A program made the translations under genes and the position numbers. Below the pieces are notes generated by a model. That model was not told the DNA's origin. It did not search any database and was given only the letters and a program-made list of their open reading frames with translations. From Candidatus Anammoxibacter sp. (GTDB taxonomy: Bacteria; Planctomycetota; Brocadiia; Brocadiales; Anammoxibacteraceae), in NCBI GenBank assembly GCA_021777055.1, contig JAIQZO010000101.1, positions 62,001 through 126,000 on the forward strand: a stretch of 64,000 nucleotides of DNA, given 5' to 3'. Below are positions 9,363 to 18,508 of the stretch, one piece after another. Numbering within the stretch: position 1 is the first letter of the stretch; the number at the start of each line of letters is the position of its first letter.

Positions 9363-10190
9363 TTATTTATTAAAGACTCCCAGTTTGCGGTAACACTCTG
9401 ATTTTTTGAATATCTCAAGATAGTTTTCCGGAAGTTGCTCTATCACTTCCTGAAACTCTTTTTCGTCCTGTTTTGTAACATTGGTAACTGTTTTAGGGTT
9501 TACGTTTTTGCGACAATCCATGATAATATCGTCATTGTATGTCTGAAGACCAAGGAAATGCATCATCTCTTTTAAAACCGTTTTATTGTTAAGTTCCTCG
9601 CCTACTTGAATGGTAAAGCATCTCTCATGCATGGCGAATTCATCAAGTAAATGCATCGCACGGTTTTCTATCTCTACCCATTCTATTACGTAATACTGAA
9701 ATGGCGTTAATTTGTTCAGATCAAAGTTTTTGTATATTGGCTCTTTTCCGGTAAGCGACCAGCGAAAATAGGAGTTTCCATCATCTGCGCGGTAATACCT
9801 AAGGGGTATACGATATTTATTTACAAGTATTTCACGGTTTGATATACTTTTTGCCACTTTTAGCGGATTACGCACTAAATGAATCAATTTCATATTAGGA
9901 AAATAGTCAACCGCTAATCGGTTAGCTGATTTTAGAAACGCGTGGCTACCTTCAAAATATGCTGAAGTTTTAAAACTTTCTATACGCTTTTTCTTTTTTG
10001 CAAGATAAGGGCGTAATTTTTCATCATTTTCTACTGCATTAAAATAGATGGGTTTCCCAAACAGAGCATGATTAAACGGATCAAGATATGGTTCGTGCCT
10101 ACTAATGCAATTTTTGACATTCTTTTTGAAGAGACCGGAAAGGTATGTTGTTCCTGATCTGGCGCTTGCTAAAACAAATATAGTTAACAT
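9363..10190 (-). CDS. Sulfotransferase family protein
   Basis: This 275-residue protein resembles PAPS-dependent sulfotransferases, which move a sulfuryl group to a sugar, peptide or small-molecule acceptor. ASARSGTTYLSGLF at residues 8-21 is the P-loop-like 5'-phosphosulfate loop. LIHLVRNPLKVAKSIS at about residues 97-112 contains the Arg and Ser of the 3'-phosphate-binding motif. There is no signal peptide, so a cytoplasmic location is likely. It lies about 280 bp downstream of a methyltransferase gene on the same strand. Both fit modification of a surface glycan, but the acceptor cannot be read from sequence. It converges with the preceding membrane-protein gene, and the short gap ends in a T-rich run. 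Confidence 0.8.
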   Translation of the reverse strand: MLTIFVLASARSGTTYLSGLFKKNVKNCISRHEPYLDPFNHALFGKPIYFNAVENDEKLRPYLAKKKKRIESFKTSAYFEGSHAFLKSANRLAVDYFPNMKLIHLVRNPLKVAKSISNREILVNKYRIPLRYYRADDGNSYFRWSLTGKEPIYKNFDLNKLTPFQYYVIEWVEIENRAMHLLDEFAMHERCFTIQVGEELNNKTVLKEMMHFLGLQTYNDDIIMDCRKNVNPKTVTNVTKQDEKEFQEVIEQLPENYLEIFKKSECYRKLGVFNK

Positions 10191-10466
10191 TGTTGAGTTT
10201 ATACCCAGAGTAATAAGAAATTTGACATCTAGTTATGCTTCTTTAAGTATCTTAGCAATAATGTTTTGAAAATTTTTGGCAAGATATCTATTTGGTGCTT
10301 ATCAGATCCTGTTTGGTTCTGGCTCTACCGGGTTAGGTTATCTTTAATTGTGATTTTCTCCATGTTGTGAATTCGACACCCTGTGGAGTCATTCAATCTT
10401 CGCATGCAAATCTAACCAAAGTTTAAATTACTAAATATTGCATTTTAACCACTTTGGGCATAGTAA

Positions 10467-11339
10467 TTAATAATCTTTCCTGAAAACAGTTACCATAGTT
10501 GTCGATTTTGGGAAAAAATAGCCAAAGAAACAATAGAAGATAAGTAATGGTGATTTAAGTAATACCTTAGGGTTAAATTTCTCGAAAACAGTATCTAAAA
10601 TTCCACCGGTTTGGTACACATAATCCGAAAGAAATCGTACATTAACTATTGGGTACAGTGTGTCCATGCAAGATCTATTGATTGTCTTTAAAAGTTTTAG
10701 GTCAACTTGCCTACCTAAATCTAATAAGGCTTTCTTGGTAAGTATATGGCGATGAAAAGGCTGGTGTAATGCCATGGAAAACTTTTCAGACTCAGCAAGA
10801 TCAATTTTTTCTGCATCAGGAGTTTCTAAAAATAAAGTCCCTCCCTTATTTAGACATTTTACTAAATCATGGAGAAAATCCAAAGGAGAAAAAAAATGTT
10901 CTATAACATCATAAGAAACGACAATATCATAACTTCTGTTAAGAACGTCTTTGTCGGCGCAAGCTTCAACAAAGGCGTCATAACCAAAAGCAGTGTAACC
11001 TTGCTCTTTTAAAAAAGAGACAAATAGACCATTCCCGCAGCCAAAGTCCAGAATAGTGTGATTCTCTCTTAATCCATATTTCCGCAATGTCTTTAAGCGG
11101 TTACTATAACCCGCACGAATTACATATCCTAGCCTATTATTATTTATTGGATATCCATTGTAATAAGTGGCAAGATCAACCGCTTCTTTGGAATGAAGAG
11201 AGTGGCAATTTTTACACCGCCATACGGTAAACTTGTGATACTTAAATTTACGAACATTGGACGGTATCCTTTTATGTTCCAAAGCGTTCTCAAAATGCCC
11301 GGAACCGTCACAAATATTACAAACGTCAAATTCTTCCAT
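10467..11339 (-). CDS. Class I SAM-dependent methyltransferase with N-terminal zinc-binding motif
   Basis: This is a 290-residue protein. C7-x2-C10 and C42-x2-C45 form a probable zinc-binding pair. The SAM-binding motif I is ILDFGCGNGLFV at about residues 95-106, followed by GYDA and YDVIEHF, which match the Methyltransf_23 pattern seen in nucleotide-sugar and glycan methyltransferases. The C-terminus is unusually hydrophobic (LLIFYCFFGYFF) and may touch the membrane. The gene starts 13 nt after the 3' end of the pilT gene, so the pair may be co-transcribed, although no functional link to pili is evident. The substrate is unknown. Confidence 0.75.
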   Translation of the reverse strand: MEEFDVCNICDGSGHFENALEHKRIPSNVRKFKYHKFTVWRCKNCHSLHSKEAVDLATYYNGYPINNNRLGYVIRAGYSNRLKTLRKYGLRENHTILDFGCGNGLFVSFLKEQGYTAFGYDAFVEACADKDVLNRSYDIVVSYDVIEHFFSPLDFLHDLVKCLNKGGTLFLETPDAEKIDLAESEKFSMALHQPFHRHILTKKALLDLGRQVDLKLLKTINRSCMDTLYPIVNVRFLSDYVYQTGGILDTVFEKFNPKVLLKSPLLIFYCFFGYFFPKSTTMVTVFRKDY

Positions 11340-11351
11340 AAATAATACTCT

Positions 11352-12392
11352 TTACTGCTGCAACATGCTAGGGTTACCTATTATGTGTATAATCTCGTCT
11401 TTCTCAACCATGTCATCATTATGAAGAGCAACAAGGGCGCTATCCATAGACTGCATACCAAACTGTTTTCCGGTCTGAATAGCCGAAGAAATTTGTGCTG
11501 TCTTTCCTTCTCTAATAAGGTTACGAACGGCAGGCGTTCCGAGCATAATTTCGTGTGCCGCAACTCGTCCTCCGCCTTTTTTCCTAAGTAACACCTGTGC
11601 GATAACCGCATTAATAGATTCTGCAAACATGGCCCTAATCTGTGCCTGCTGCTCACTTGGAAACACATCTATAACCCTGTCAATTGTCTTTGCTGCACTG
11701 GAGGTATGAAGGGTTCCCATAACTAGATGGCCTGTTTCCGCTGCTGTAATAGCGAGTGAAATCGTCTCCAGGTCTCTCATTTCACCCACGAGAATTACAT
11801 CAGGGTCTTCACGTAGCGCAGCCCTGAGCGCATTAGCAAAGCTGTGGGTATGGGGGCCTAATTCACGCTGGCTTATCAAACAGTTGTTAGTATTATGTAC
11901 AAATTCAATGGGGTCTTCTACCGTTAATATGTGCGCTTTTCTTTCATTGTTAATTAGATTTACCATTGCTGCAAGGGTCGTTGATTTACCACTACCGGTA
12001 GGTCCGGTTACAAGCACAAGCCCTTTTGGTTTTCTTGTAATATCTGCCATAATTGACGGCAGATTAAGTTCCTCAAAGGTAGGTATTTTAGTCGGAATAT
12101 TTCTAAACACAATGGATTTTCCCCTGTTTTGAACAAAGGCATTTACACGAAATCTTGCAATTCCTTTCAAATCTATAGAGAAATCTATTTCAAGTGTCTC
12201 TTCAAATACCTTTCTCTGTTCATCGCTAAGGATTTCATAGAGAAATTTATGCACTTCTTCCGCAGTGAGATTTGCCATTTCAACCATACGCATGTCACCA
12301 TGAATTCGCATAATTGGAGGTTCTCCGGCACTTATGTGAATATCAGATGCCGATTCCCTTACTGAAAATTTTAGCAGTTCCGCTACGTCCAT
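11352..12392 (-). CDS. pilT: Type IV pilus retraction ATPase PilT
   Basis: This 346-residue hexameric ATPase powers type IV pilus retraction and twitching motility at the inner membrane. The N-terminal PAS-like domain (residues 1-100) opens with DVAELLKFSVRESASDIHIS. Then come Walker A GPTGSGKST (about 131-139), the Asp box VEDPIEF, Walker B DVILVGEMRD and the His box GHLVMGTLHT. The PilT-typical AVRNLIREGK segment lies near residue 290. Length and motifs match PilT rather than the longer PilB assembly ATPase. An AGGAGGG sits 9-10 nt before the ATG. No other pilus genes are in the window, which is common because pilT is often encoded apart from the assembly genes. Confidence 0.93.
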   Translation of the reverse strand: MDVAELLKFSVRESASDIHISAGEPPIMRIHGDMRMVEMANLTAEEVHKFLYEILSDEQRKVFEETLEIDFSIDLKGIARFRVNAFVQNRGKSIVFRNIPTKIPTFEELNLPSIMADITRKPKGLVLVTGPTGSGKSTTLAAMVNLINNERKAHILTVEDPIEFVHNTNNCLISQRELGPHTHSFANALRAALREDPDVILVGEMRDLETISLAITAAETGHLVMGTLHTSSAAKTIDRVIDVFPSEQQAQIRAMFAESINAVIAQVLLRKKGGGRVAAHEIMLGTPAVRNLIREGKTAQISSAIQTGKQFGMQSMDSALVALHNDDMVEKDEIIHIIGNPSMLQQ

Positions 12393-12599
12393 TTTATTTA
12401 CCCTCCTGTCAAATAATTTTCAAAGATAGCTAAGAAATGAATAAAGAAATCACTAGGTTGTTAACCCCGTAGAGCTTATGTAGAAATGTAAATCCTACAA
12501 TATAGGTATTGAGCTCTATAGTTTCTAAATCCAATCTCGACATTACCCATGAAACATTAAGGGTACGAGCAAAATAAATTGGTGTTTTAACGTGAATTT

Positions 12600-14678
12600 C
12601 TAAGTAGTGTTTATCATTTCAAGAAAATCATCCTCTGTTATTACTTCTACCCCTAACTCCTCTGCTTTTTTCAGTTTTGAACCAGGCTCTTTACCCGCTA
12701 TAAGATAGTCTGTATTTTTGCTTATACTTGACATTGCCTTTCCTCCGTGCGTTTTTATCAAATCCTTTATTTCGTCCCTAGTATATCTTTCCAATGTCCC
12801 TGTAACCAAAAAAGATTTCCTGGAAATTTTTTGAGAAATGGGGAGTCCCTCATCTTCTGCTTTTTTCATATTAACGTTGGCATGTCTGAATTTATTTAAA
12901 ATAACCTCCGTTCTGCTGTTTTTAAAGAAATCTTCAACACTTGCCGCAATCTTTGGGCCGATTTCCGGGATTTTTTCTATTTCTTCTTTAGATGTCTTGG
13001 CGAGGATATCTATGGAGTTAAAATGTTTTGCAAGCAAGTTTGCCGCATTGATTCCGATGTGATTGATTCCTAACGCGTGAAGAAAGTATTGCATATCCCT
13101 ATCTTTACTTTTCTCTATATTTTCTAAGAGGTTTTTTGATGATTTTTCCGCCATTCGGTCAAGAGAGACAAGATCTTCCAGCTTTAAATAATATATGTCA
13201 CCATAATCCTGCAGGAATCCCTTGTCTACTAACTGTTCTACTACTGCAGGGCCAAACCCTTCTATATTCATGGCGTTTCTGCTGATAAAGAATGTTATCC
13301 TGCGTTTTGTCTGTGCGGAGCATAATGGGTTTAAACATCGAATGTAGACTCTCGTATCCGGGTTCCCCACGTTTCCATTACAAACTGGGCATGTTGTTGG
13401 TTCCTTGACAGGGATGGAACTCTCTTCCCTTTTCTCTTTTATCACACTTACAACCTGCGGGATAATATCACCCGCTTTCTGTATTATCACATAATCACCT
13501 ATCCTGATATCTTTTCTTTTTATTTCATCAAAATTGTGAAGGGTTGCCCTGCTAATGGTGGAACCTGCTAGATTAACAGGTTTCAGGTCAGCGACAGGCG
13601 TAAGTGTCCCGCTTCTTCCAACTTGAACTGATATTCCTGTCAGCTGTGTTTCCGCTTGTTCTGGATGAAACTTATAAGAGATCATCCATCGTGGAGCTTT
13701 ATTGGTACTGCCTAGTCTCTCTCGTAACCTAATTTCATTAACTTTTACAACCATTCCATCTATATGGTACGGTAGGTCATTACGTAGCGTTTCCCATTTA
13801 TTGCAGTTGTCAATAACTTCTTCTATATCCTTACAAATGCAATAATTAGAATTAACACTAAACCCCCAGTTTTTTATATAGTTGAGCGTATCCATATGGG
13901 TTAGAATCTCCAAGTTATCGGAATGTCCAATCTCATATGCAAAAAGATGTAAACTTCTTTTTGCCGTTTCCCTGGGATCAAGTAGCTTTAAAGATCCACC
14001 TGCTGCATTTCTGGGATTTGCAAATATAGGCTCTTCCTCCTGTTCACGCATTCTGTTTAATTCCTGGAAATCTTTAATCGGTAAATACACTTCGCCCCGT
14101 ATTTCTAGAGATTTTGGGGATAATTGACCAGACTTACCGTCATTTTTCCCTTTACTCGTTTTTCCAGTAACAGGATCCAGATCACAAATCCGTAACGGCA
14201 GAGCTTTTATCGTCTTTAAATTTGTTGTTACATCGTCGCCCCTATGGCCATCACCCCTTGTTACTCCACGGATAAATGAACCGTTTTCATACCAGAGAGA
14301 AATAGCAATCCCATCGATCTTTAATTCAACTACATACTCTACCTTAATGGTACTGTCACCGATAAACCTATGAATACGTTTATCAAACTCTCTAAGTTCT
14401 TCCTCTGAATAGGTATTATCAATACTTAACATAGGGATTTTATGTGGAACGGTGTCAAATGCCTTTATAGGCTCTCCACCCACACGTTGTGTCGGGGAGT
14501 CCGGTAATATAAGCTGAGGATTTTCTTTTTCAAGTTGCTTTAATTCATTAACCAACTGATCGTATTCATAATCTGTTATTTCAGGGTTGTTATTTAGATA
14601 ATATTTACGGTCATGGTAACGTATTTGCTTACTTAGATTTGCGATTCTATTGATTATTTTATCGTTTTCTTTGTTCAC
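12600..14678 (-). CDS. ligA: NAD-dependent DNA ligase LigA
   Basis: LigA seals nicks in duplex DNA during replication and repair, using NAD+ as AMP donor. At 692 residues the length is standard. The order is: Ia domain with YxxKYYLNNNPEITDYEYD; adenylation domain with catalytic Lys120 in ELKIDG; OB fold; a zinc finger with four cysteines (CPVC then CLNPLC); helix-hairpin-helix repeats around residues 480-590; and a C-terminal BRCT domain that begins FLVTGTLERYTRDE. An extra hydrophilic stretch of about 20-25 residues (from CDLDPVTGKTSKGK to LSPKS) interrupts the adenylation domain just before LEIRGEV. It is outside the known catalytic motifs and likely a surface loop. Confidence 0.95.
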   Translation of the reverse strand: MNKENDKIINRIANLSKQIRYHDRKYYLNNNPEITDYEYDQLVNELKQLEKENPQLILPDSPTQRVGGEPIKAFDTVPHKIPMLSIDNTYSEEELREFDKRIHRFIGDSTIKVEYVVELKIDGIAISLWYENGSFIRGVTRGDGHRGDDVTTNLKTIKALPLRICDLDPVTGKTSKGKNDGKSGQLSPKSLEIRGEVYLPIKDFQELNRMREQEEEPIFANPRNAAGGSLKLLDPRETAKRSLHLFAYEIGHSDNLEILTHMDTLNYIKNWGFSVNSNYCICKDIEEVIDNCNKWETLRNDLPYHIDGMVVKVNEIRLRERLGSTNKAPRWMISYKFHPEQAETQLTGISVQVGRSGTLTPVADLKPVNLAGSTISRATLHNFDEIKRKDIRIGDYVIIQKAGDIIPQVVSVIKEKREESSIPVKEPTTCPVCNGNVGNPDTRVYIRCLNPLCSAQTKRRITFFISRNAMNIEGFGPAVVEQLVDKGFLQDYGDIYYLKLEDLVSLDRMAEKSSKNLLENIEKSKDRDMQYFLHALGINHIGINAANLLAKHFNSIDILAKTSKEEIEKIPEIGPKIAASVEDFFKNSRTEVILNKFRHANVNMKKAEDEGLPISQKISRKSFLVTGTLERYTRDEIKDLIKTHGGKAMSSISKNTDYLIAGKEPGSKLKKAEELGVEVITEDDFLEMINTT

Positions 14679-15078
14679 CCGGAATTCCTTTAAAAAGCAA
14701 TGCTAAATATTAATTTCATTAACATCTTCGCAAATTTCAGAAAAGCTGTCAATAAGGGAAGGAGAAATCATTGAATTCTATCTCCATCGTTGTTGTTGAG
14801 ACACATAAAGAACCAGAAAGAAGAAATTAACATTTTACTGATCAATGCAAAGAAACCAGAAACTGCTAGAGTCGAAAAATGATAAAGAAACGAAGTTACC
14901 ATAAAGCAGTCCGGTTACTAAGGTGCATCGTCTACAAATATTTTCTATTGCCATAATAATTAAGACAATTGCGGAAATGGGCGAAGTTTAATAATATAGA
15001 TTTTAATCTGTATGATTTTAAGAATGTAACAGTAGTATACCTTAGTAGAACACAGATCCAGAAACAGACCAATTAAAT
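14679..15078. other. Intergenic region, no gene seen
   Basis: This 400-bp AT-rich stretch lies between divergent ligA and the acyltransferase gene. No open frame has coding character and no strong inverted repeat was found. It must hold the promoters for both flanking genes, but no convincing -35/-10 pair was identified. Confidence 0.4.
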
Positions 15079-16185
15079 ATGATAATCGCGAATAAAAGAA
15101 TACTCTATTATGATGCAATTAAAACACTCGCTATTTTTTTTGTATGCTTTTATCACTTCAATGCTATAAATGTAGATATTATTAATAATCATAATTCTAC
15201 TACATACATTAATTATTTCTTTTATAGCATTGGGAGTATTGCCGTTCCATTGTTTTTCATGATCAATGGTGCATTACTATTAAACAAAGAATATAATCTA
15301 AAAAAACATTTATGGAAAACATTCCGTATTTACCTTTTAGTCGTGGTGTGGAGTTTTATTACCCTATCAGTGCTCATTCCCATTTGCGGTGACACATACT
15401 CATTCGTCGATTTTTTCCGATCCGGATGGTATTTAAAGAAAACACGGAATGATCATTTATGGTTTTTAATGACATTAATTTCCATCCATTTACTATTCCC
15501 ATTTATAAAAGAAATTTATGATAATGCAAAGCACCAAATTCTATATCTCTTTTGTTCTATTATTTTCATTTTTTCTTTTGGTAATTTGTTTGTAAACAGT
15601 ATTGCTAATGTGGCGGAATACATATTGGGAATTAATTATCTAAAGGGTGACGATATATATCTATTTCCTTTAATAAATCCTTTTGGTAATCCTTTTGGCA
15701 ATTATTTTTATTCAATACTCTATTTTATTTTAGGAGGCATTCTTTCTAAGAAGGTTTCACAAAACAGAGTAAAAATTTCAAGCACATTATTGATAGCTAT
15801 ATTTCTCGTTTCCTTGTCTATGCTATTTCTGTACGGCACAATTATGTTTAGTTCAAACAAGAGTTTTTATGATACAGTGTGGAACGGGTATTTTTCAATA
15901 ATGACACTTACAATGTCACTCTCCACATTTTTATTACTATCTAAAATAGATTATAATAATAAAAAAATTAATTCTTTTCTGAAAATAATTGGAGCAAACA
16001 CATTAGGTATATTTCTCGTTCATAGATTCTTTGGCTATGCAACATTTCCTTTTTTTTGCAAATTACCACATTCTGATAATATATTTGTGAATATAATTTA
16101 TGGGTTAATCATTCTGTTACTTTCATTGCTACTTTCAATAATTATAAAAAAAATACCAATTGTAAAAAGAGTATTAAAGATATAA
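15079..16185 (+). CDS. Integral membrane acyltransferase (acyltransferase-3 family)
   Basis: This 368-residue polytopic protein has about ten hydrophobic segments. The N-terminus YDAIKTLAIFFVCFYHFNA carries the R/K-x10-H-type motif of acyltransferase-3 (OafA/WecH-like) enzymes, with a His in FYHF. Further on, PLFFMINGALLL and LWFLMTLISIHLLFP are typical of the family. These enzymes O-acetylate or otherwise acylate surface polysaccharides at the inner membrane. It opens a group of polysaccharide genes but is separated from the ABC transporter by 541 bp, so it may have its own promoter. The codon usage is strongly AT-rich, as in the gap that follows. Confidence 0.85.
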   Translation: MIIANKRILYYDAIKTLAIFFVCFYHFNAINVDIINNHNSTTYINYFFYSIGSIAVPLFFMINGALLLNKEYNLKKHLWKTFRIYLLVVVWSFITLSVLIPICGDTYSFVDFFRSGWYLKKTRNDHLWFLMTLISIHLLFPFIKEIYDNAKHQILYLFCSIIFIFSFGNLFVNSIANVAEYILGINYLKGDDIYLFPLINPFGNPFGNYFYSILYFILGGILSKKVSQNRVKISSTLLIAIFLVSLSMLFLYGTIMFSSNKSFYDTVWNGYFSIMTLTMSLSTFLLLSKIDYNNKKINSFLKIIGANTLGIFLVHRFFGYATFPFFCKLPHSDNIFVNIIYGLIILLLSLLLSIIIKKIPIVKRVLKI

Positions 16186-16726
16186 ATGGTTTCTTTTGCG
16201 AAAGAAATATTTTGCCTGAATATGAACTGCAAGGCCTGCAGAGTAGAATGCCGTCCATAGTTAGGTATGGTATGTCATTACGGCAAAAAATACATTTTTG
16301 CAGCGTTAAAGGATTATTTAAGCTAACAATTTCTAAAATTTAGATACAGCGAATGAGGAAACACGCATGCATAGTTGTTTAGCTCAAAATTTGCGATGCA
16401 TGAGATGGTAGGTTAAAAATTATATCTTAATATTTATTAGGCCTGTGTTTAAACTAATGTAAAGTTTCAATAAAAAGTATACACAAGCATTTGATACAAA
16501 AAGGAAATAAAGAACCACCTTAACTTGTATTATGAGCGAATGTTAAGTTGGCTATGCCCCGAAAGCCTATGTATATAATATATGCCTATATTTTAATGAA
16601 ACGTTATACTAACGGGACATTTTTCCTATAATGATCTTTTGTTCATGTTATTGCAAACCGTATTTTCAGCAAATAATAATAAAAAGTATAATTTGATTAA
16701 TTTGAAAGGTATTGGATTAATTCTAT
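16186..16726. other. Intergenic region, no gene seen
   Basis: These 541 bp are very AT-rich. A weak hairpin at 16190-16207 (TTTCTTT-TGCG-AAAGAAA) follows the acyltransferase stop and may act as a terminator. An imperfect inverted repeat at 16515-16551 (CCACCTTAAC with GTTAAGTTGG) has no assigned role. No coding sequence is supported. Confidence 0.4.
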
Positions 16727-18508
16727 ATGTTTAAAGACGGAAAAATAATTAATGCTCTCTTGCCTCTTTTGCGAATATACCCTTGGGCAATTCCTGTTAT
16801 TATTATTCTAGGTTTAGTATCTTCTTTTGCTGAAGGAATTGGCATTAGTTTATTTATCCCATTTTTACAGAATCTAGACCCAACAACTCAATTTCATTCA
16901 ACGAATTGGATGGTTAGTGAACTTGTTCAATTTTTCAACAACTTTAATCCCGATCGCCGCCTTTTAATCATTTCTGCCTGTATTTTTGGAAGTGTTTTAT
17001 TAAAAGCCGTACTGTTCTACAGTAATACGGTGTTATTTGGTTGGTTAAATGTTCAAATCAGTCATAAGTTACGATCTGATATTTTTGATCTACTATTAAA
17101 AGTTAGCTATCGGTTCTTTGACCATAACTCTTCTGGCAGGCTACTCAATGCACTTTCTAACGAAACATGGAAAACTAGCGATGCCTTGGCAATGTTTTTA
17201 AGCTTACTCATTACACTTTGTACCGTTATCGTTTATGTCACACTATTAATGTTTATTTCATGGAAACTAACATTAGTGGTAATGATCTCAATGTTTTTTA
17301 TATCAGTCTTAATTAAATACTTAACACGGCCGATTAAGGGTCTTGGAGAGAGATTAACAAAGACAAATGCTGGATTGGCCATCAGGATGCTTGAAGGCGT
17401 TGAAGGTATGAAAGTAATTCGCGCTTTCGGAAGAGAGAGCTATGAGAAAACGCGCTTTGACTCAGTTTCTAAACAACTAAGTAAAACGATATTGAAACAA
17501 ACTTTTATTAAGGATGCAGTAAACCCTGTCTACGAAATATTGTCAGCTTTACTTCTGGTATGCATATTATTTAAAACTTTACAGGACCCGTCAAGCCTTG
17601 CACAATTATTAGTATTTATCTTTGTTTTGTACCGATTGCAACCGCGCATTAAATCATTAGATACGGCACGTGCAAATCTTACTTCGTTAACTGCTTCAGT
17701 GGAAGAAGTGACAACCCTTGTTGATCGCACCAACAAACCATATATCATCTCTGGGAATGTACGATTTCATAATATAAATCTGGGAATACATTTTAAAGGT
17801 GTTACCTTCAAATATAATCCTCAGGAAAAACCTGCACTTAAAGATGTTTCAATTTTTTTTCCTGCTAATAAAACTACTGCTATAGTTGGCCCCTCTGGTT
17901 CTGGCAAATCCACTATCATAAAGCTCATTCTTAGATTTTATGATATCCCAGAAAATAATATAGATGTCGATAATCAACCATTACATGATTTGGACCTGAC
18001 TTCTTGGCGGAGTCAAATAGCTTTGGTAAGCCAAGATGTTTATATCTTTAATACGACTATACGTGAAAACATAGCCTATGGTCATTTAGATGCGAATGAA
18101 GAAGATATTATTGAAGCTGCAAGAAAAGCTCATGCCCATGATTTCATTACCCAGCTTCCTAATGGGTATGATTCTAAAGTTGGTGAACGGGGCGTTAGAC
18201 TTTCTGGGGGGCAAAAACAACGAATCACGCTTGCTCGCGCTATTATTCGTAACCCATCTATACTTATATTGGATGAGGCAACAAATGCACTTGATAGTAT
18301 AGCAGAACACCTTATTCAGGAGGCATTAGATGTCTTAGGGCAAGACAGGACCGTTATTATTGTGGCGCATCGCCTTTCCACTATCAAGCGAGCTAATCAC
18401 ATTGTAGTCCTTGAAGATGGTCGTGTAACAGAGCAGGGCAATGCGCAGCAATTATTGGATGCAGATGGGTTGTTTACAAAGCTACATAAATTTCAATATG
18501 AAAAGTAA
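16727..18508 (+). CDS. ABC transporter, fused permease and ATPase (MsbA/flippase type)
   Basis: This is a 593-residue half transporter. Residues 1 to about 320 form six transmembrane helices of the type-1 exporter fold. The nucleotide-binding domain follows, with Walker A GPSGSGKST (about 389-397), signature LSGGQKQR, Walker B ILILDEATNALD and switch His in VAHRLST. The family exports lipids, lipid-linked glycans or peptides as homodimers in the inner membrane. The directly following glycosyltransferase and deacetylase genes suggest that the substrate is a lipid-linked oligosaccharide, but this is inferred from context. The next gene overlaps its 3' end, so the three genes 16727-21280 look like one operon. 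Confidence 0.9.
   Translation: MFKDGKIINALLPLLRIYPWAIPVIIILGLVSSFAEGIGISLFIPFLQNLDPTTQFHSTNWMVSELVQFFNNFNPDRRLLIISACIFGSVLLKAVLFYSNTVLFGWLNVQISHKLRSDIFDLLLKVSYRFFDHNSSGRLLNALSNETWKTSDALAMFLSLLITLCTVIVYVTLLMFISWKLTLVVMISMFFISVLIKYLTRPIKGLGERLTKTNAGLAIRMLEGVEGMKVIRAFGRESYEKTRFDSVSKQLSKTILKQTFIKDAVNPVYEILSALLLVCILFKTLQDPSSLAQLLVFIFVLYRLQPRIKSLDTARANLTSLTASVEEVTTLVDRTNKPYIISGNVRFHNINLGIHFKGVTFKYNPQEKPALKDVSIFFPANKTTAIVGPSGSGKSTIIKLILRFYDIPENNIDVDNQPLHDLDLTSWRSQIALVSQDVYIFNTTIRENIAYGHLDANEEDIIEAARKAHAHDFITQLPNGYDSKVGERGVRLSGGQKQRITLARAIIRNPSILILDEATNALDSIAEHLIQEALDVLGQDRTVIIVAHRLSTIKRANHIVVLEDGRVTEQGNAQQLLDADGLFTKLHKFQYEK

Noticed and set aside
14679..15078. Possible coding remnant on the minus strand (LVTGLLYGNF-like reading)
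   Set aside because: It is short, stops within about 40 codons and has no continuation in other frames.
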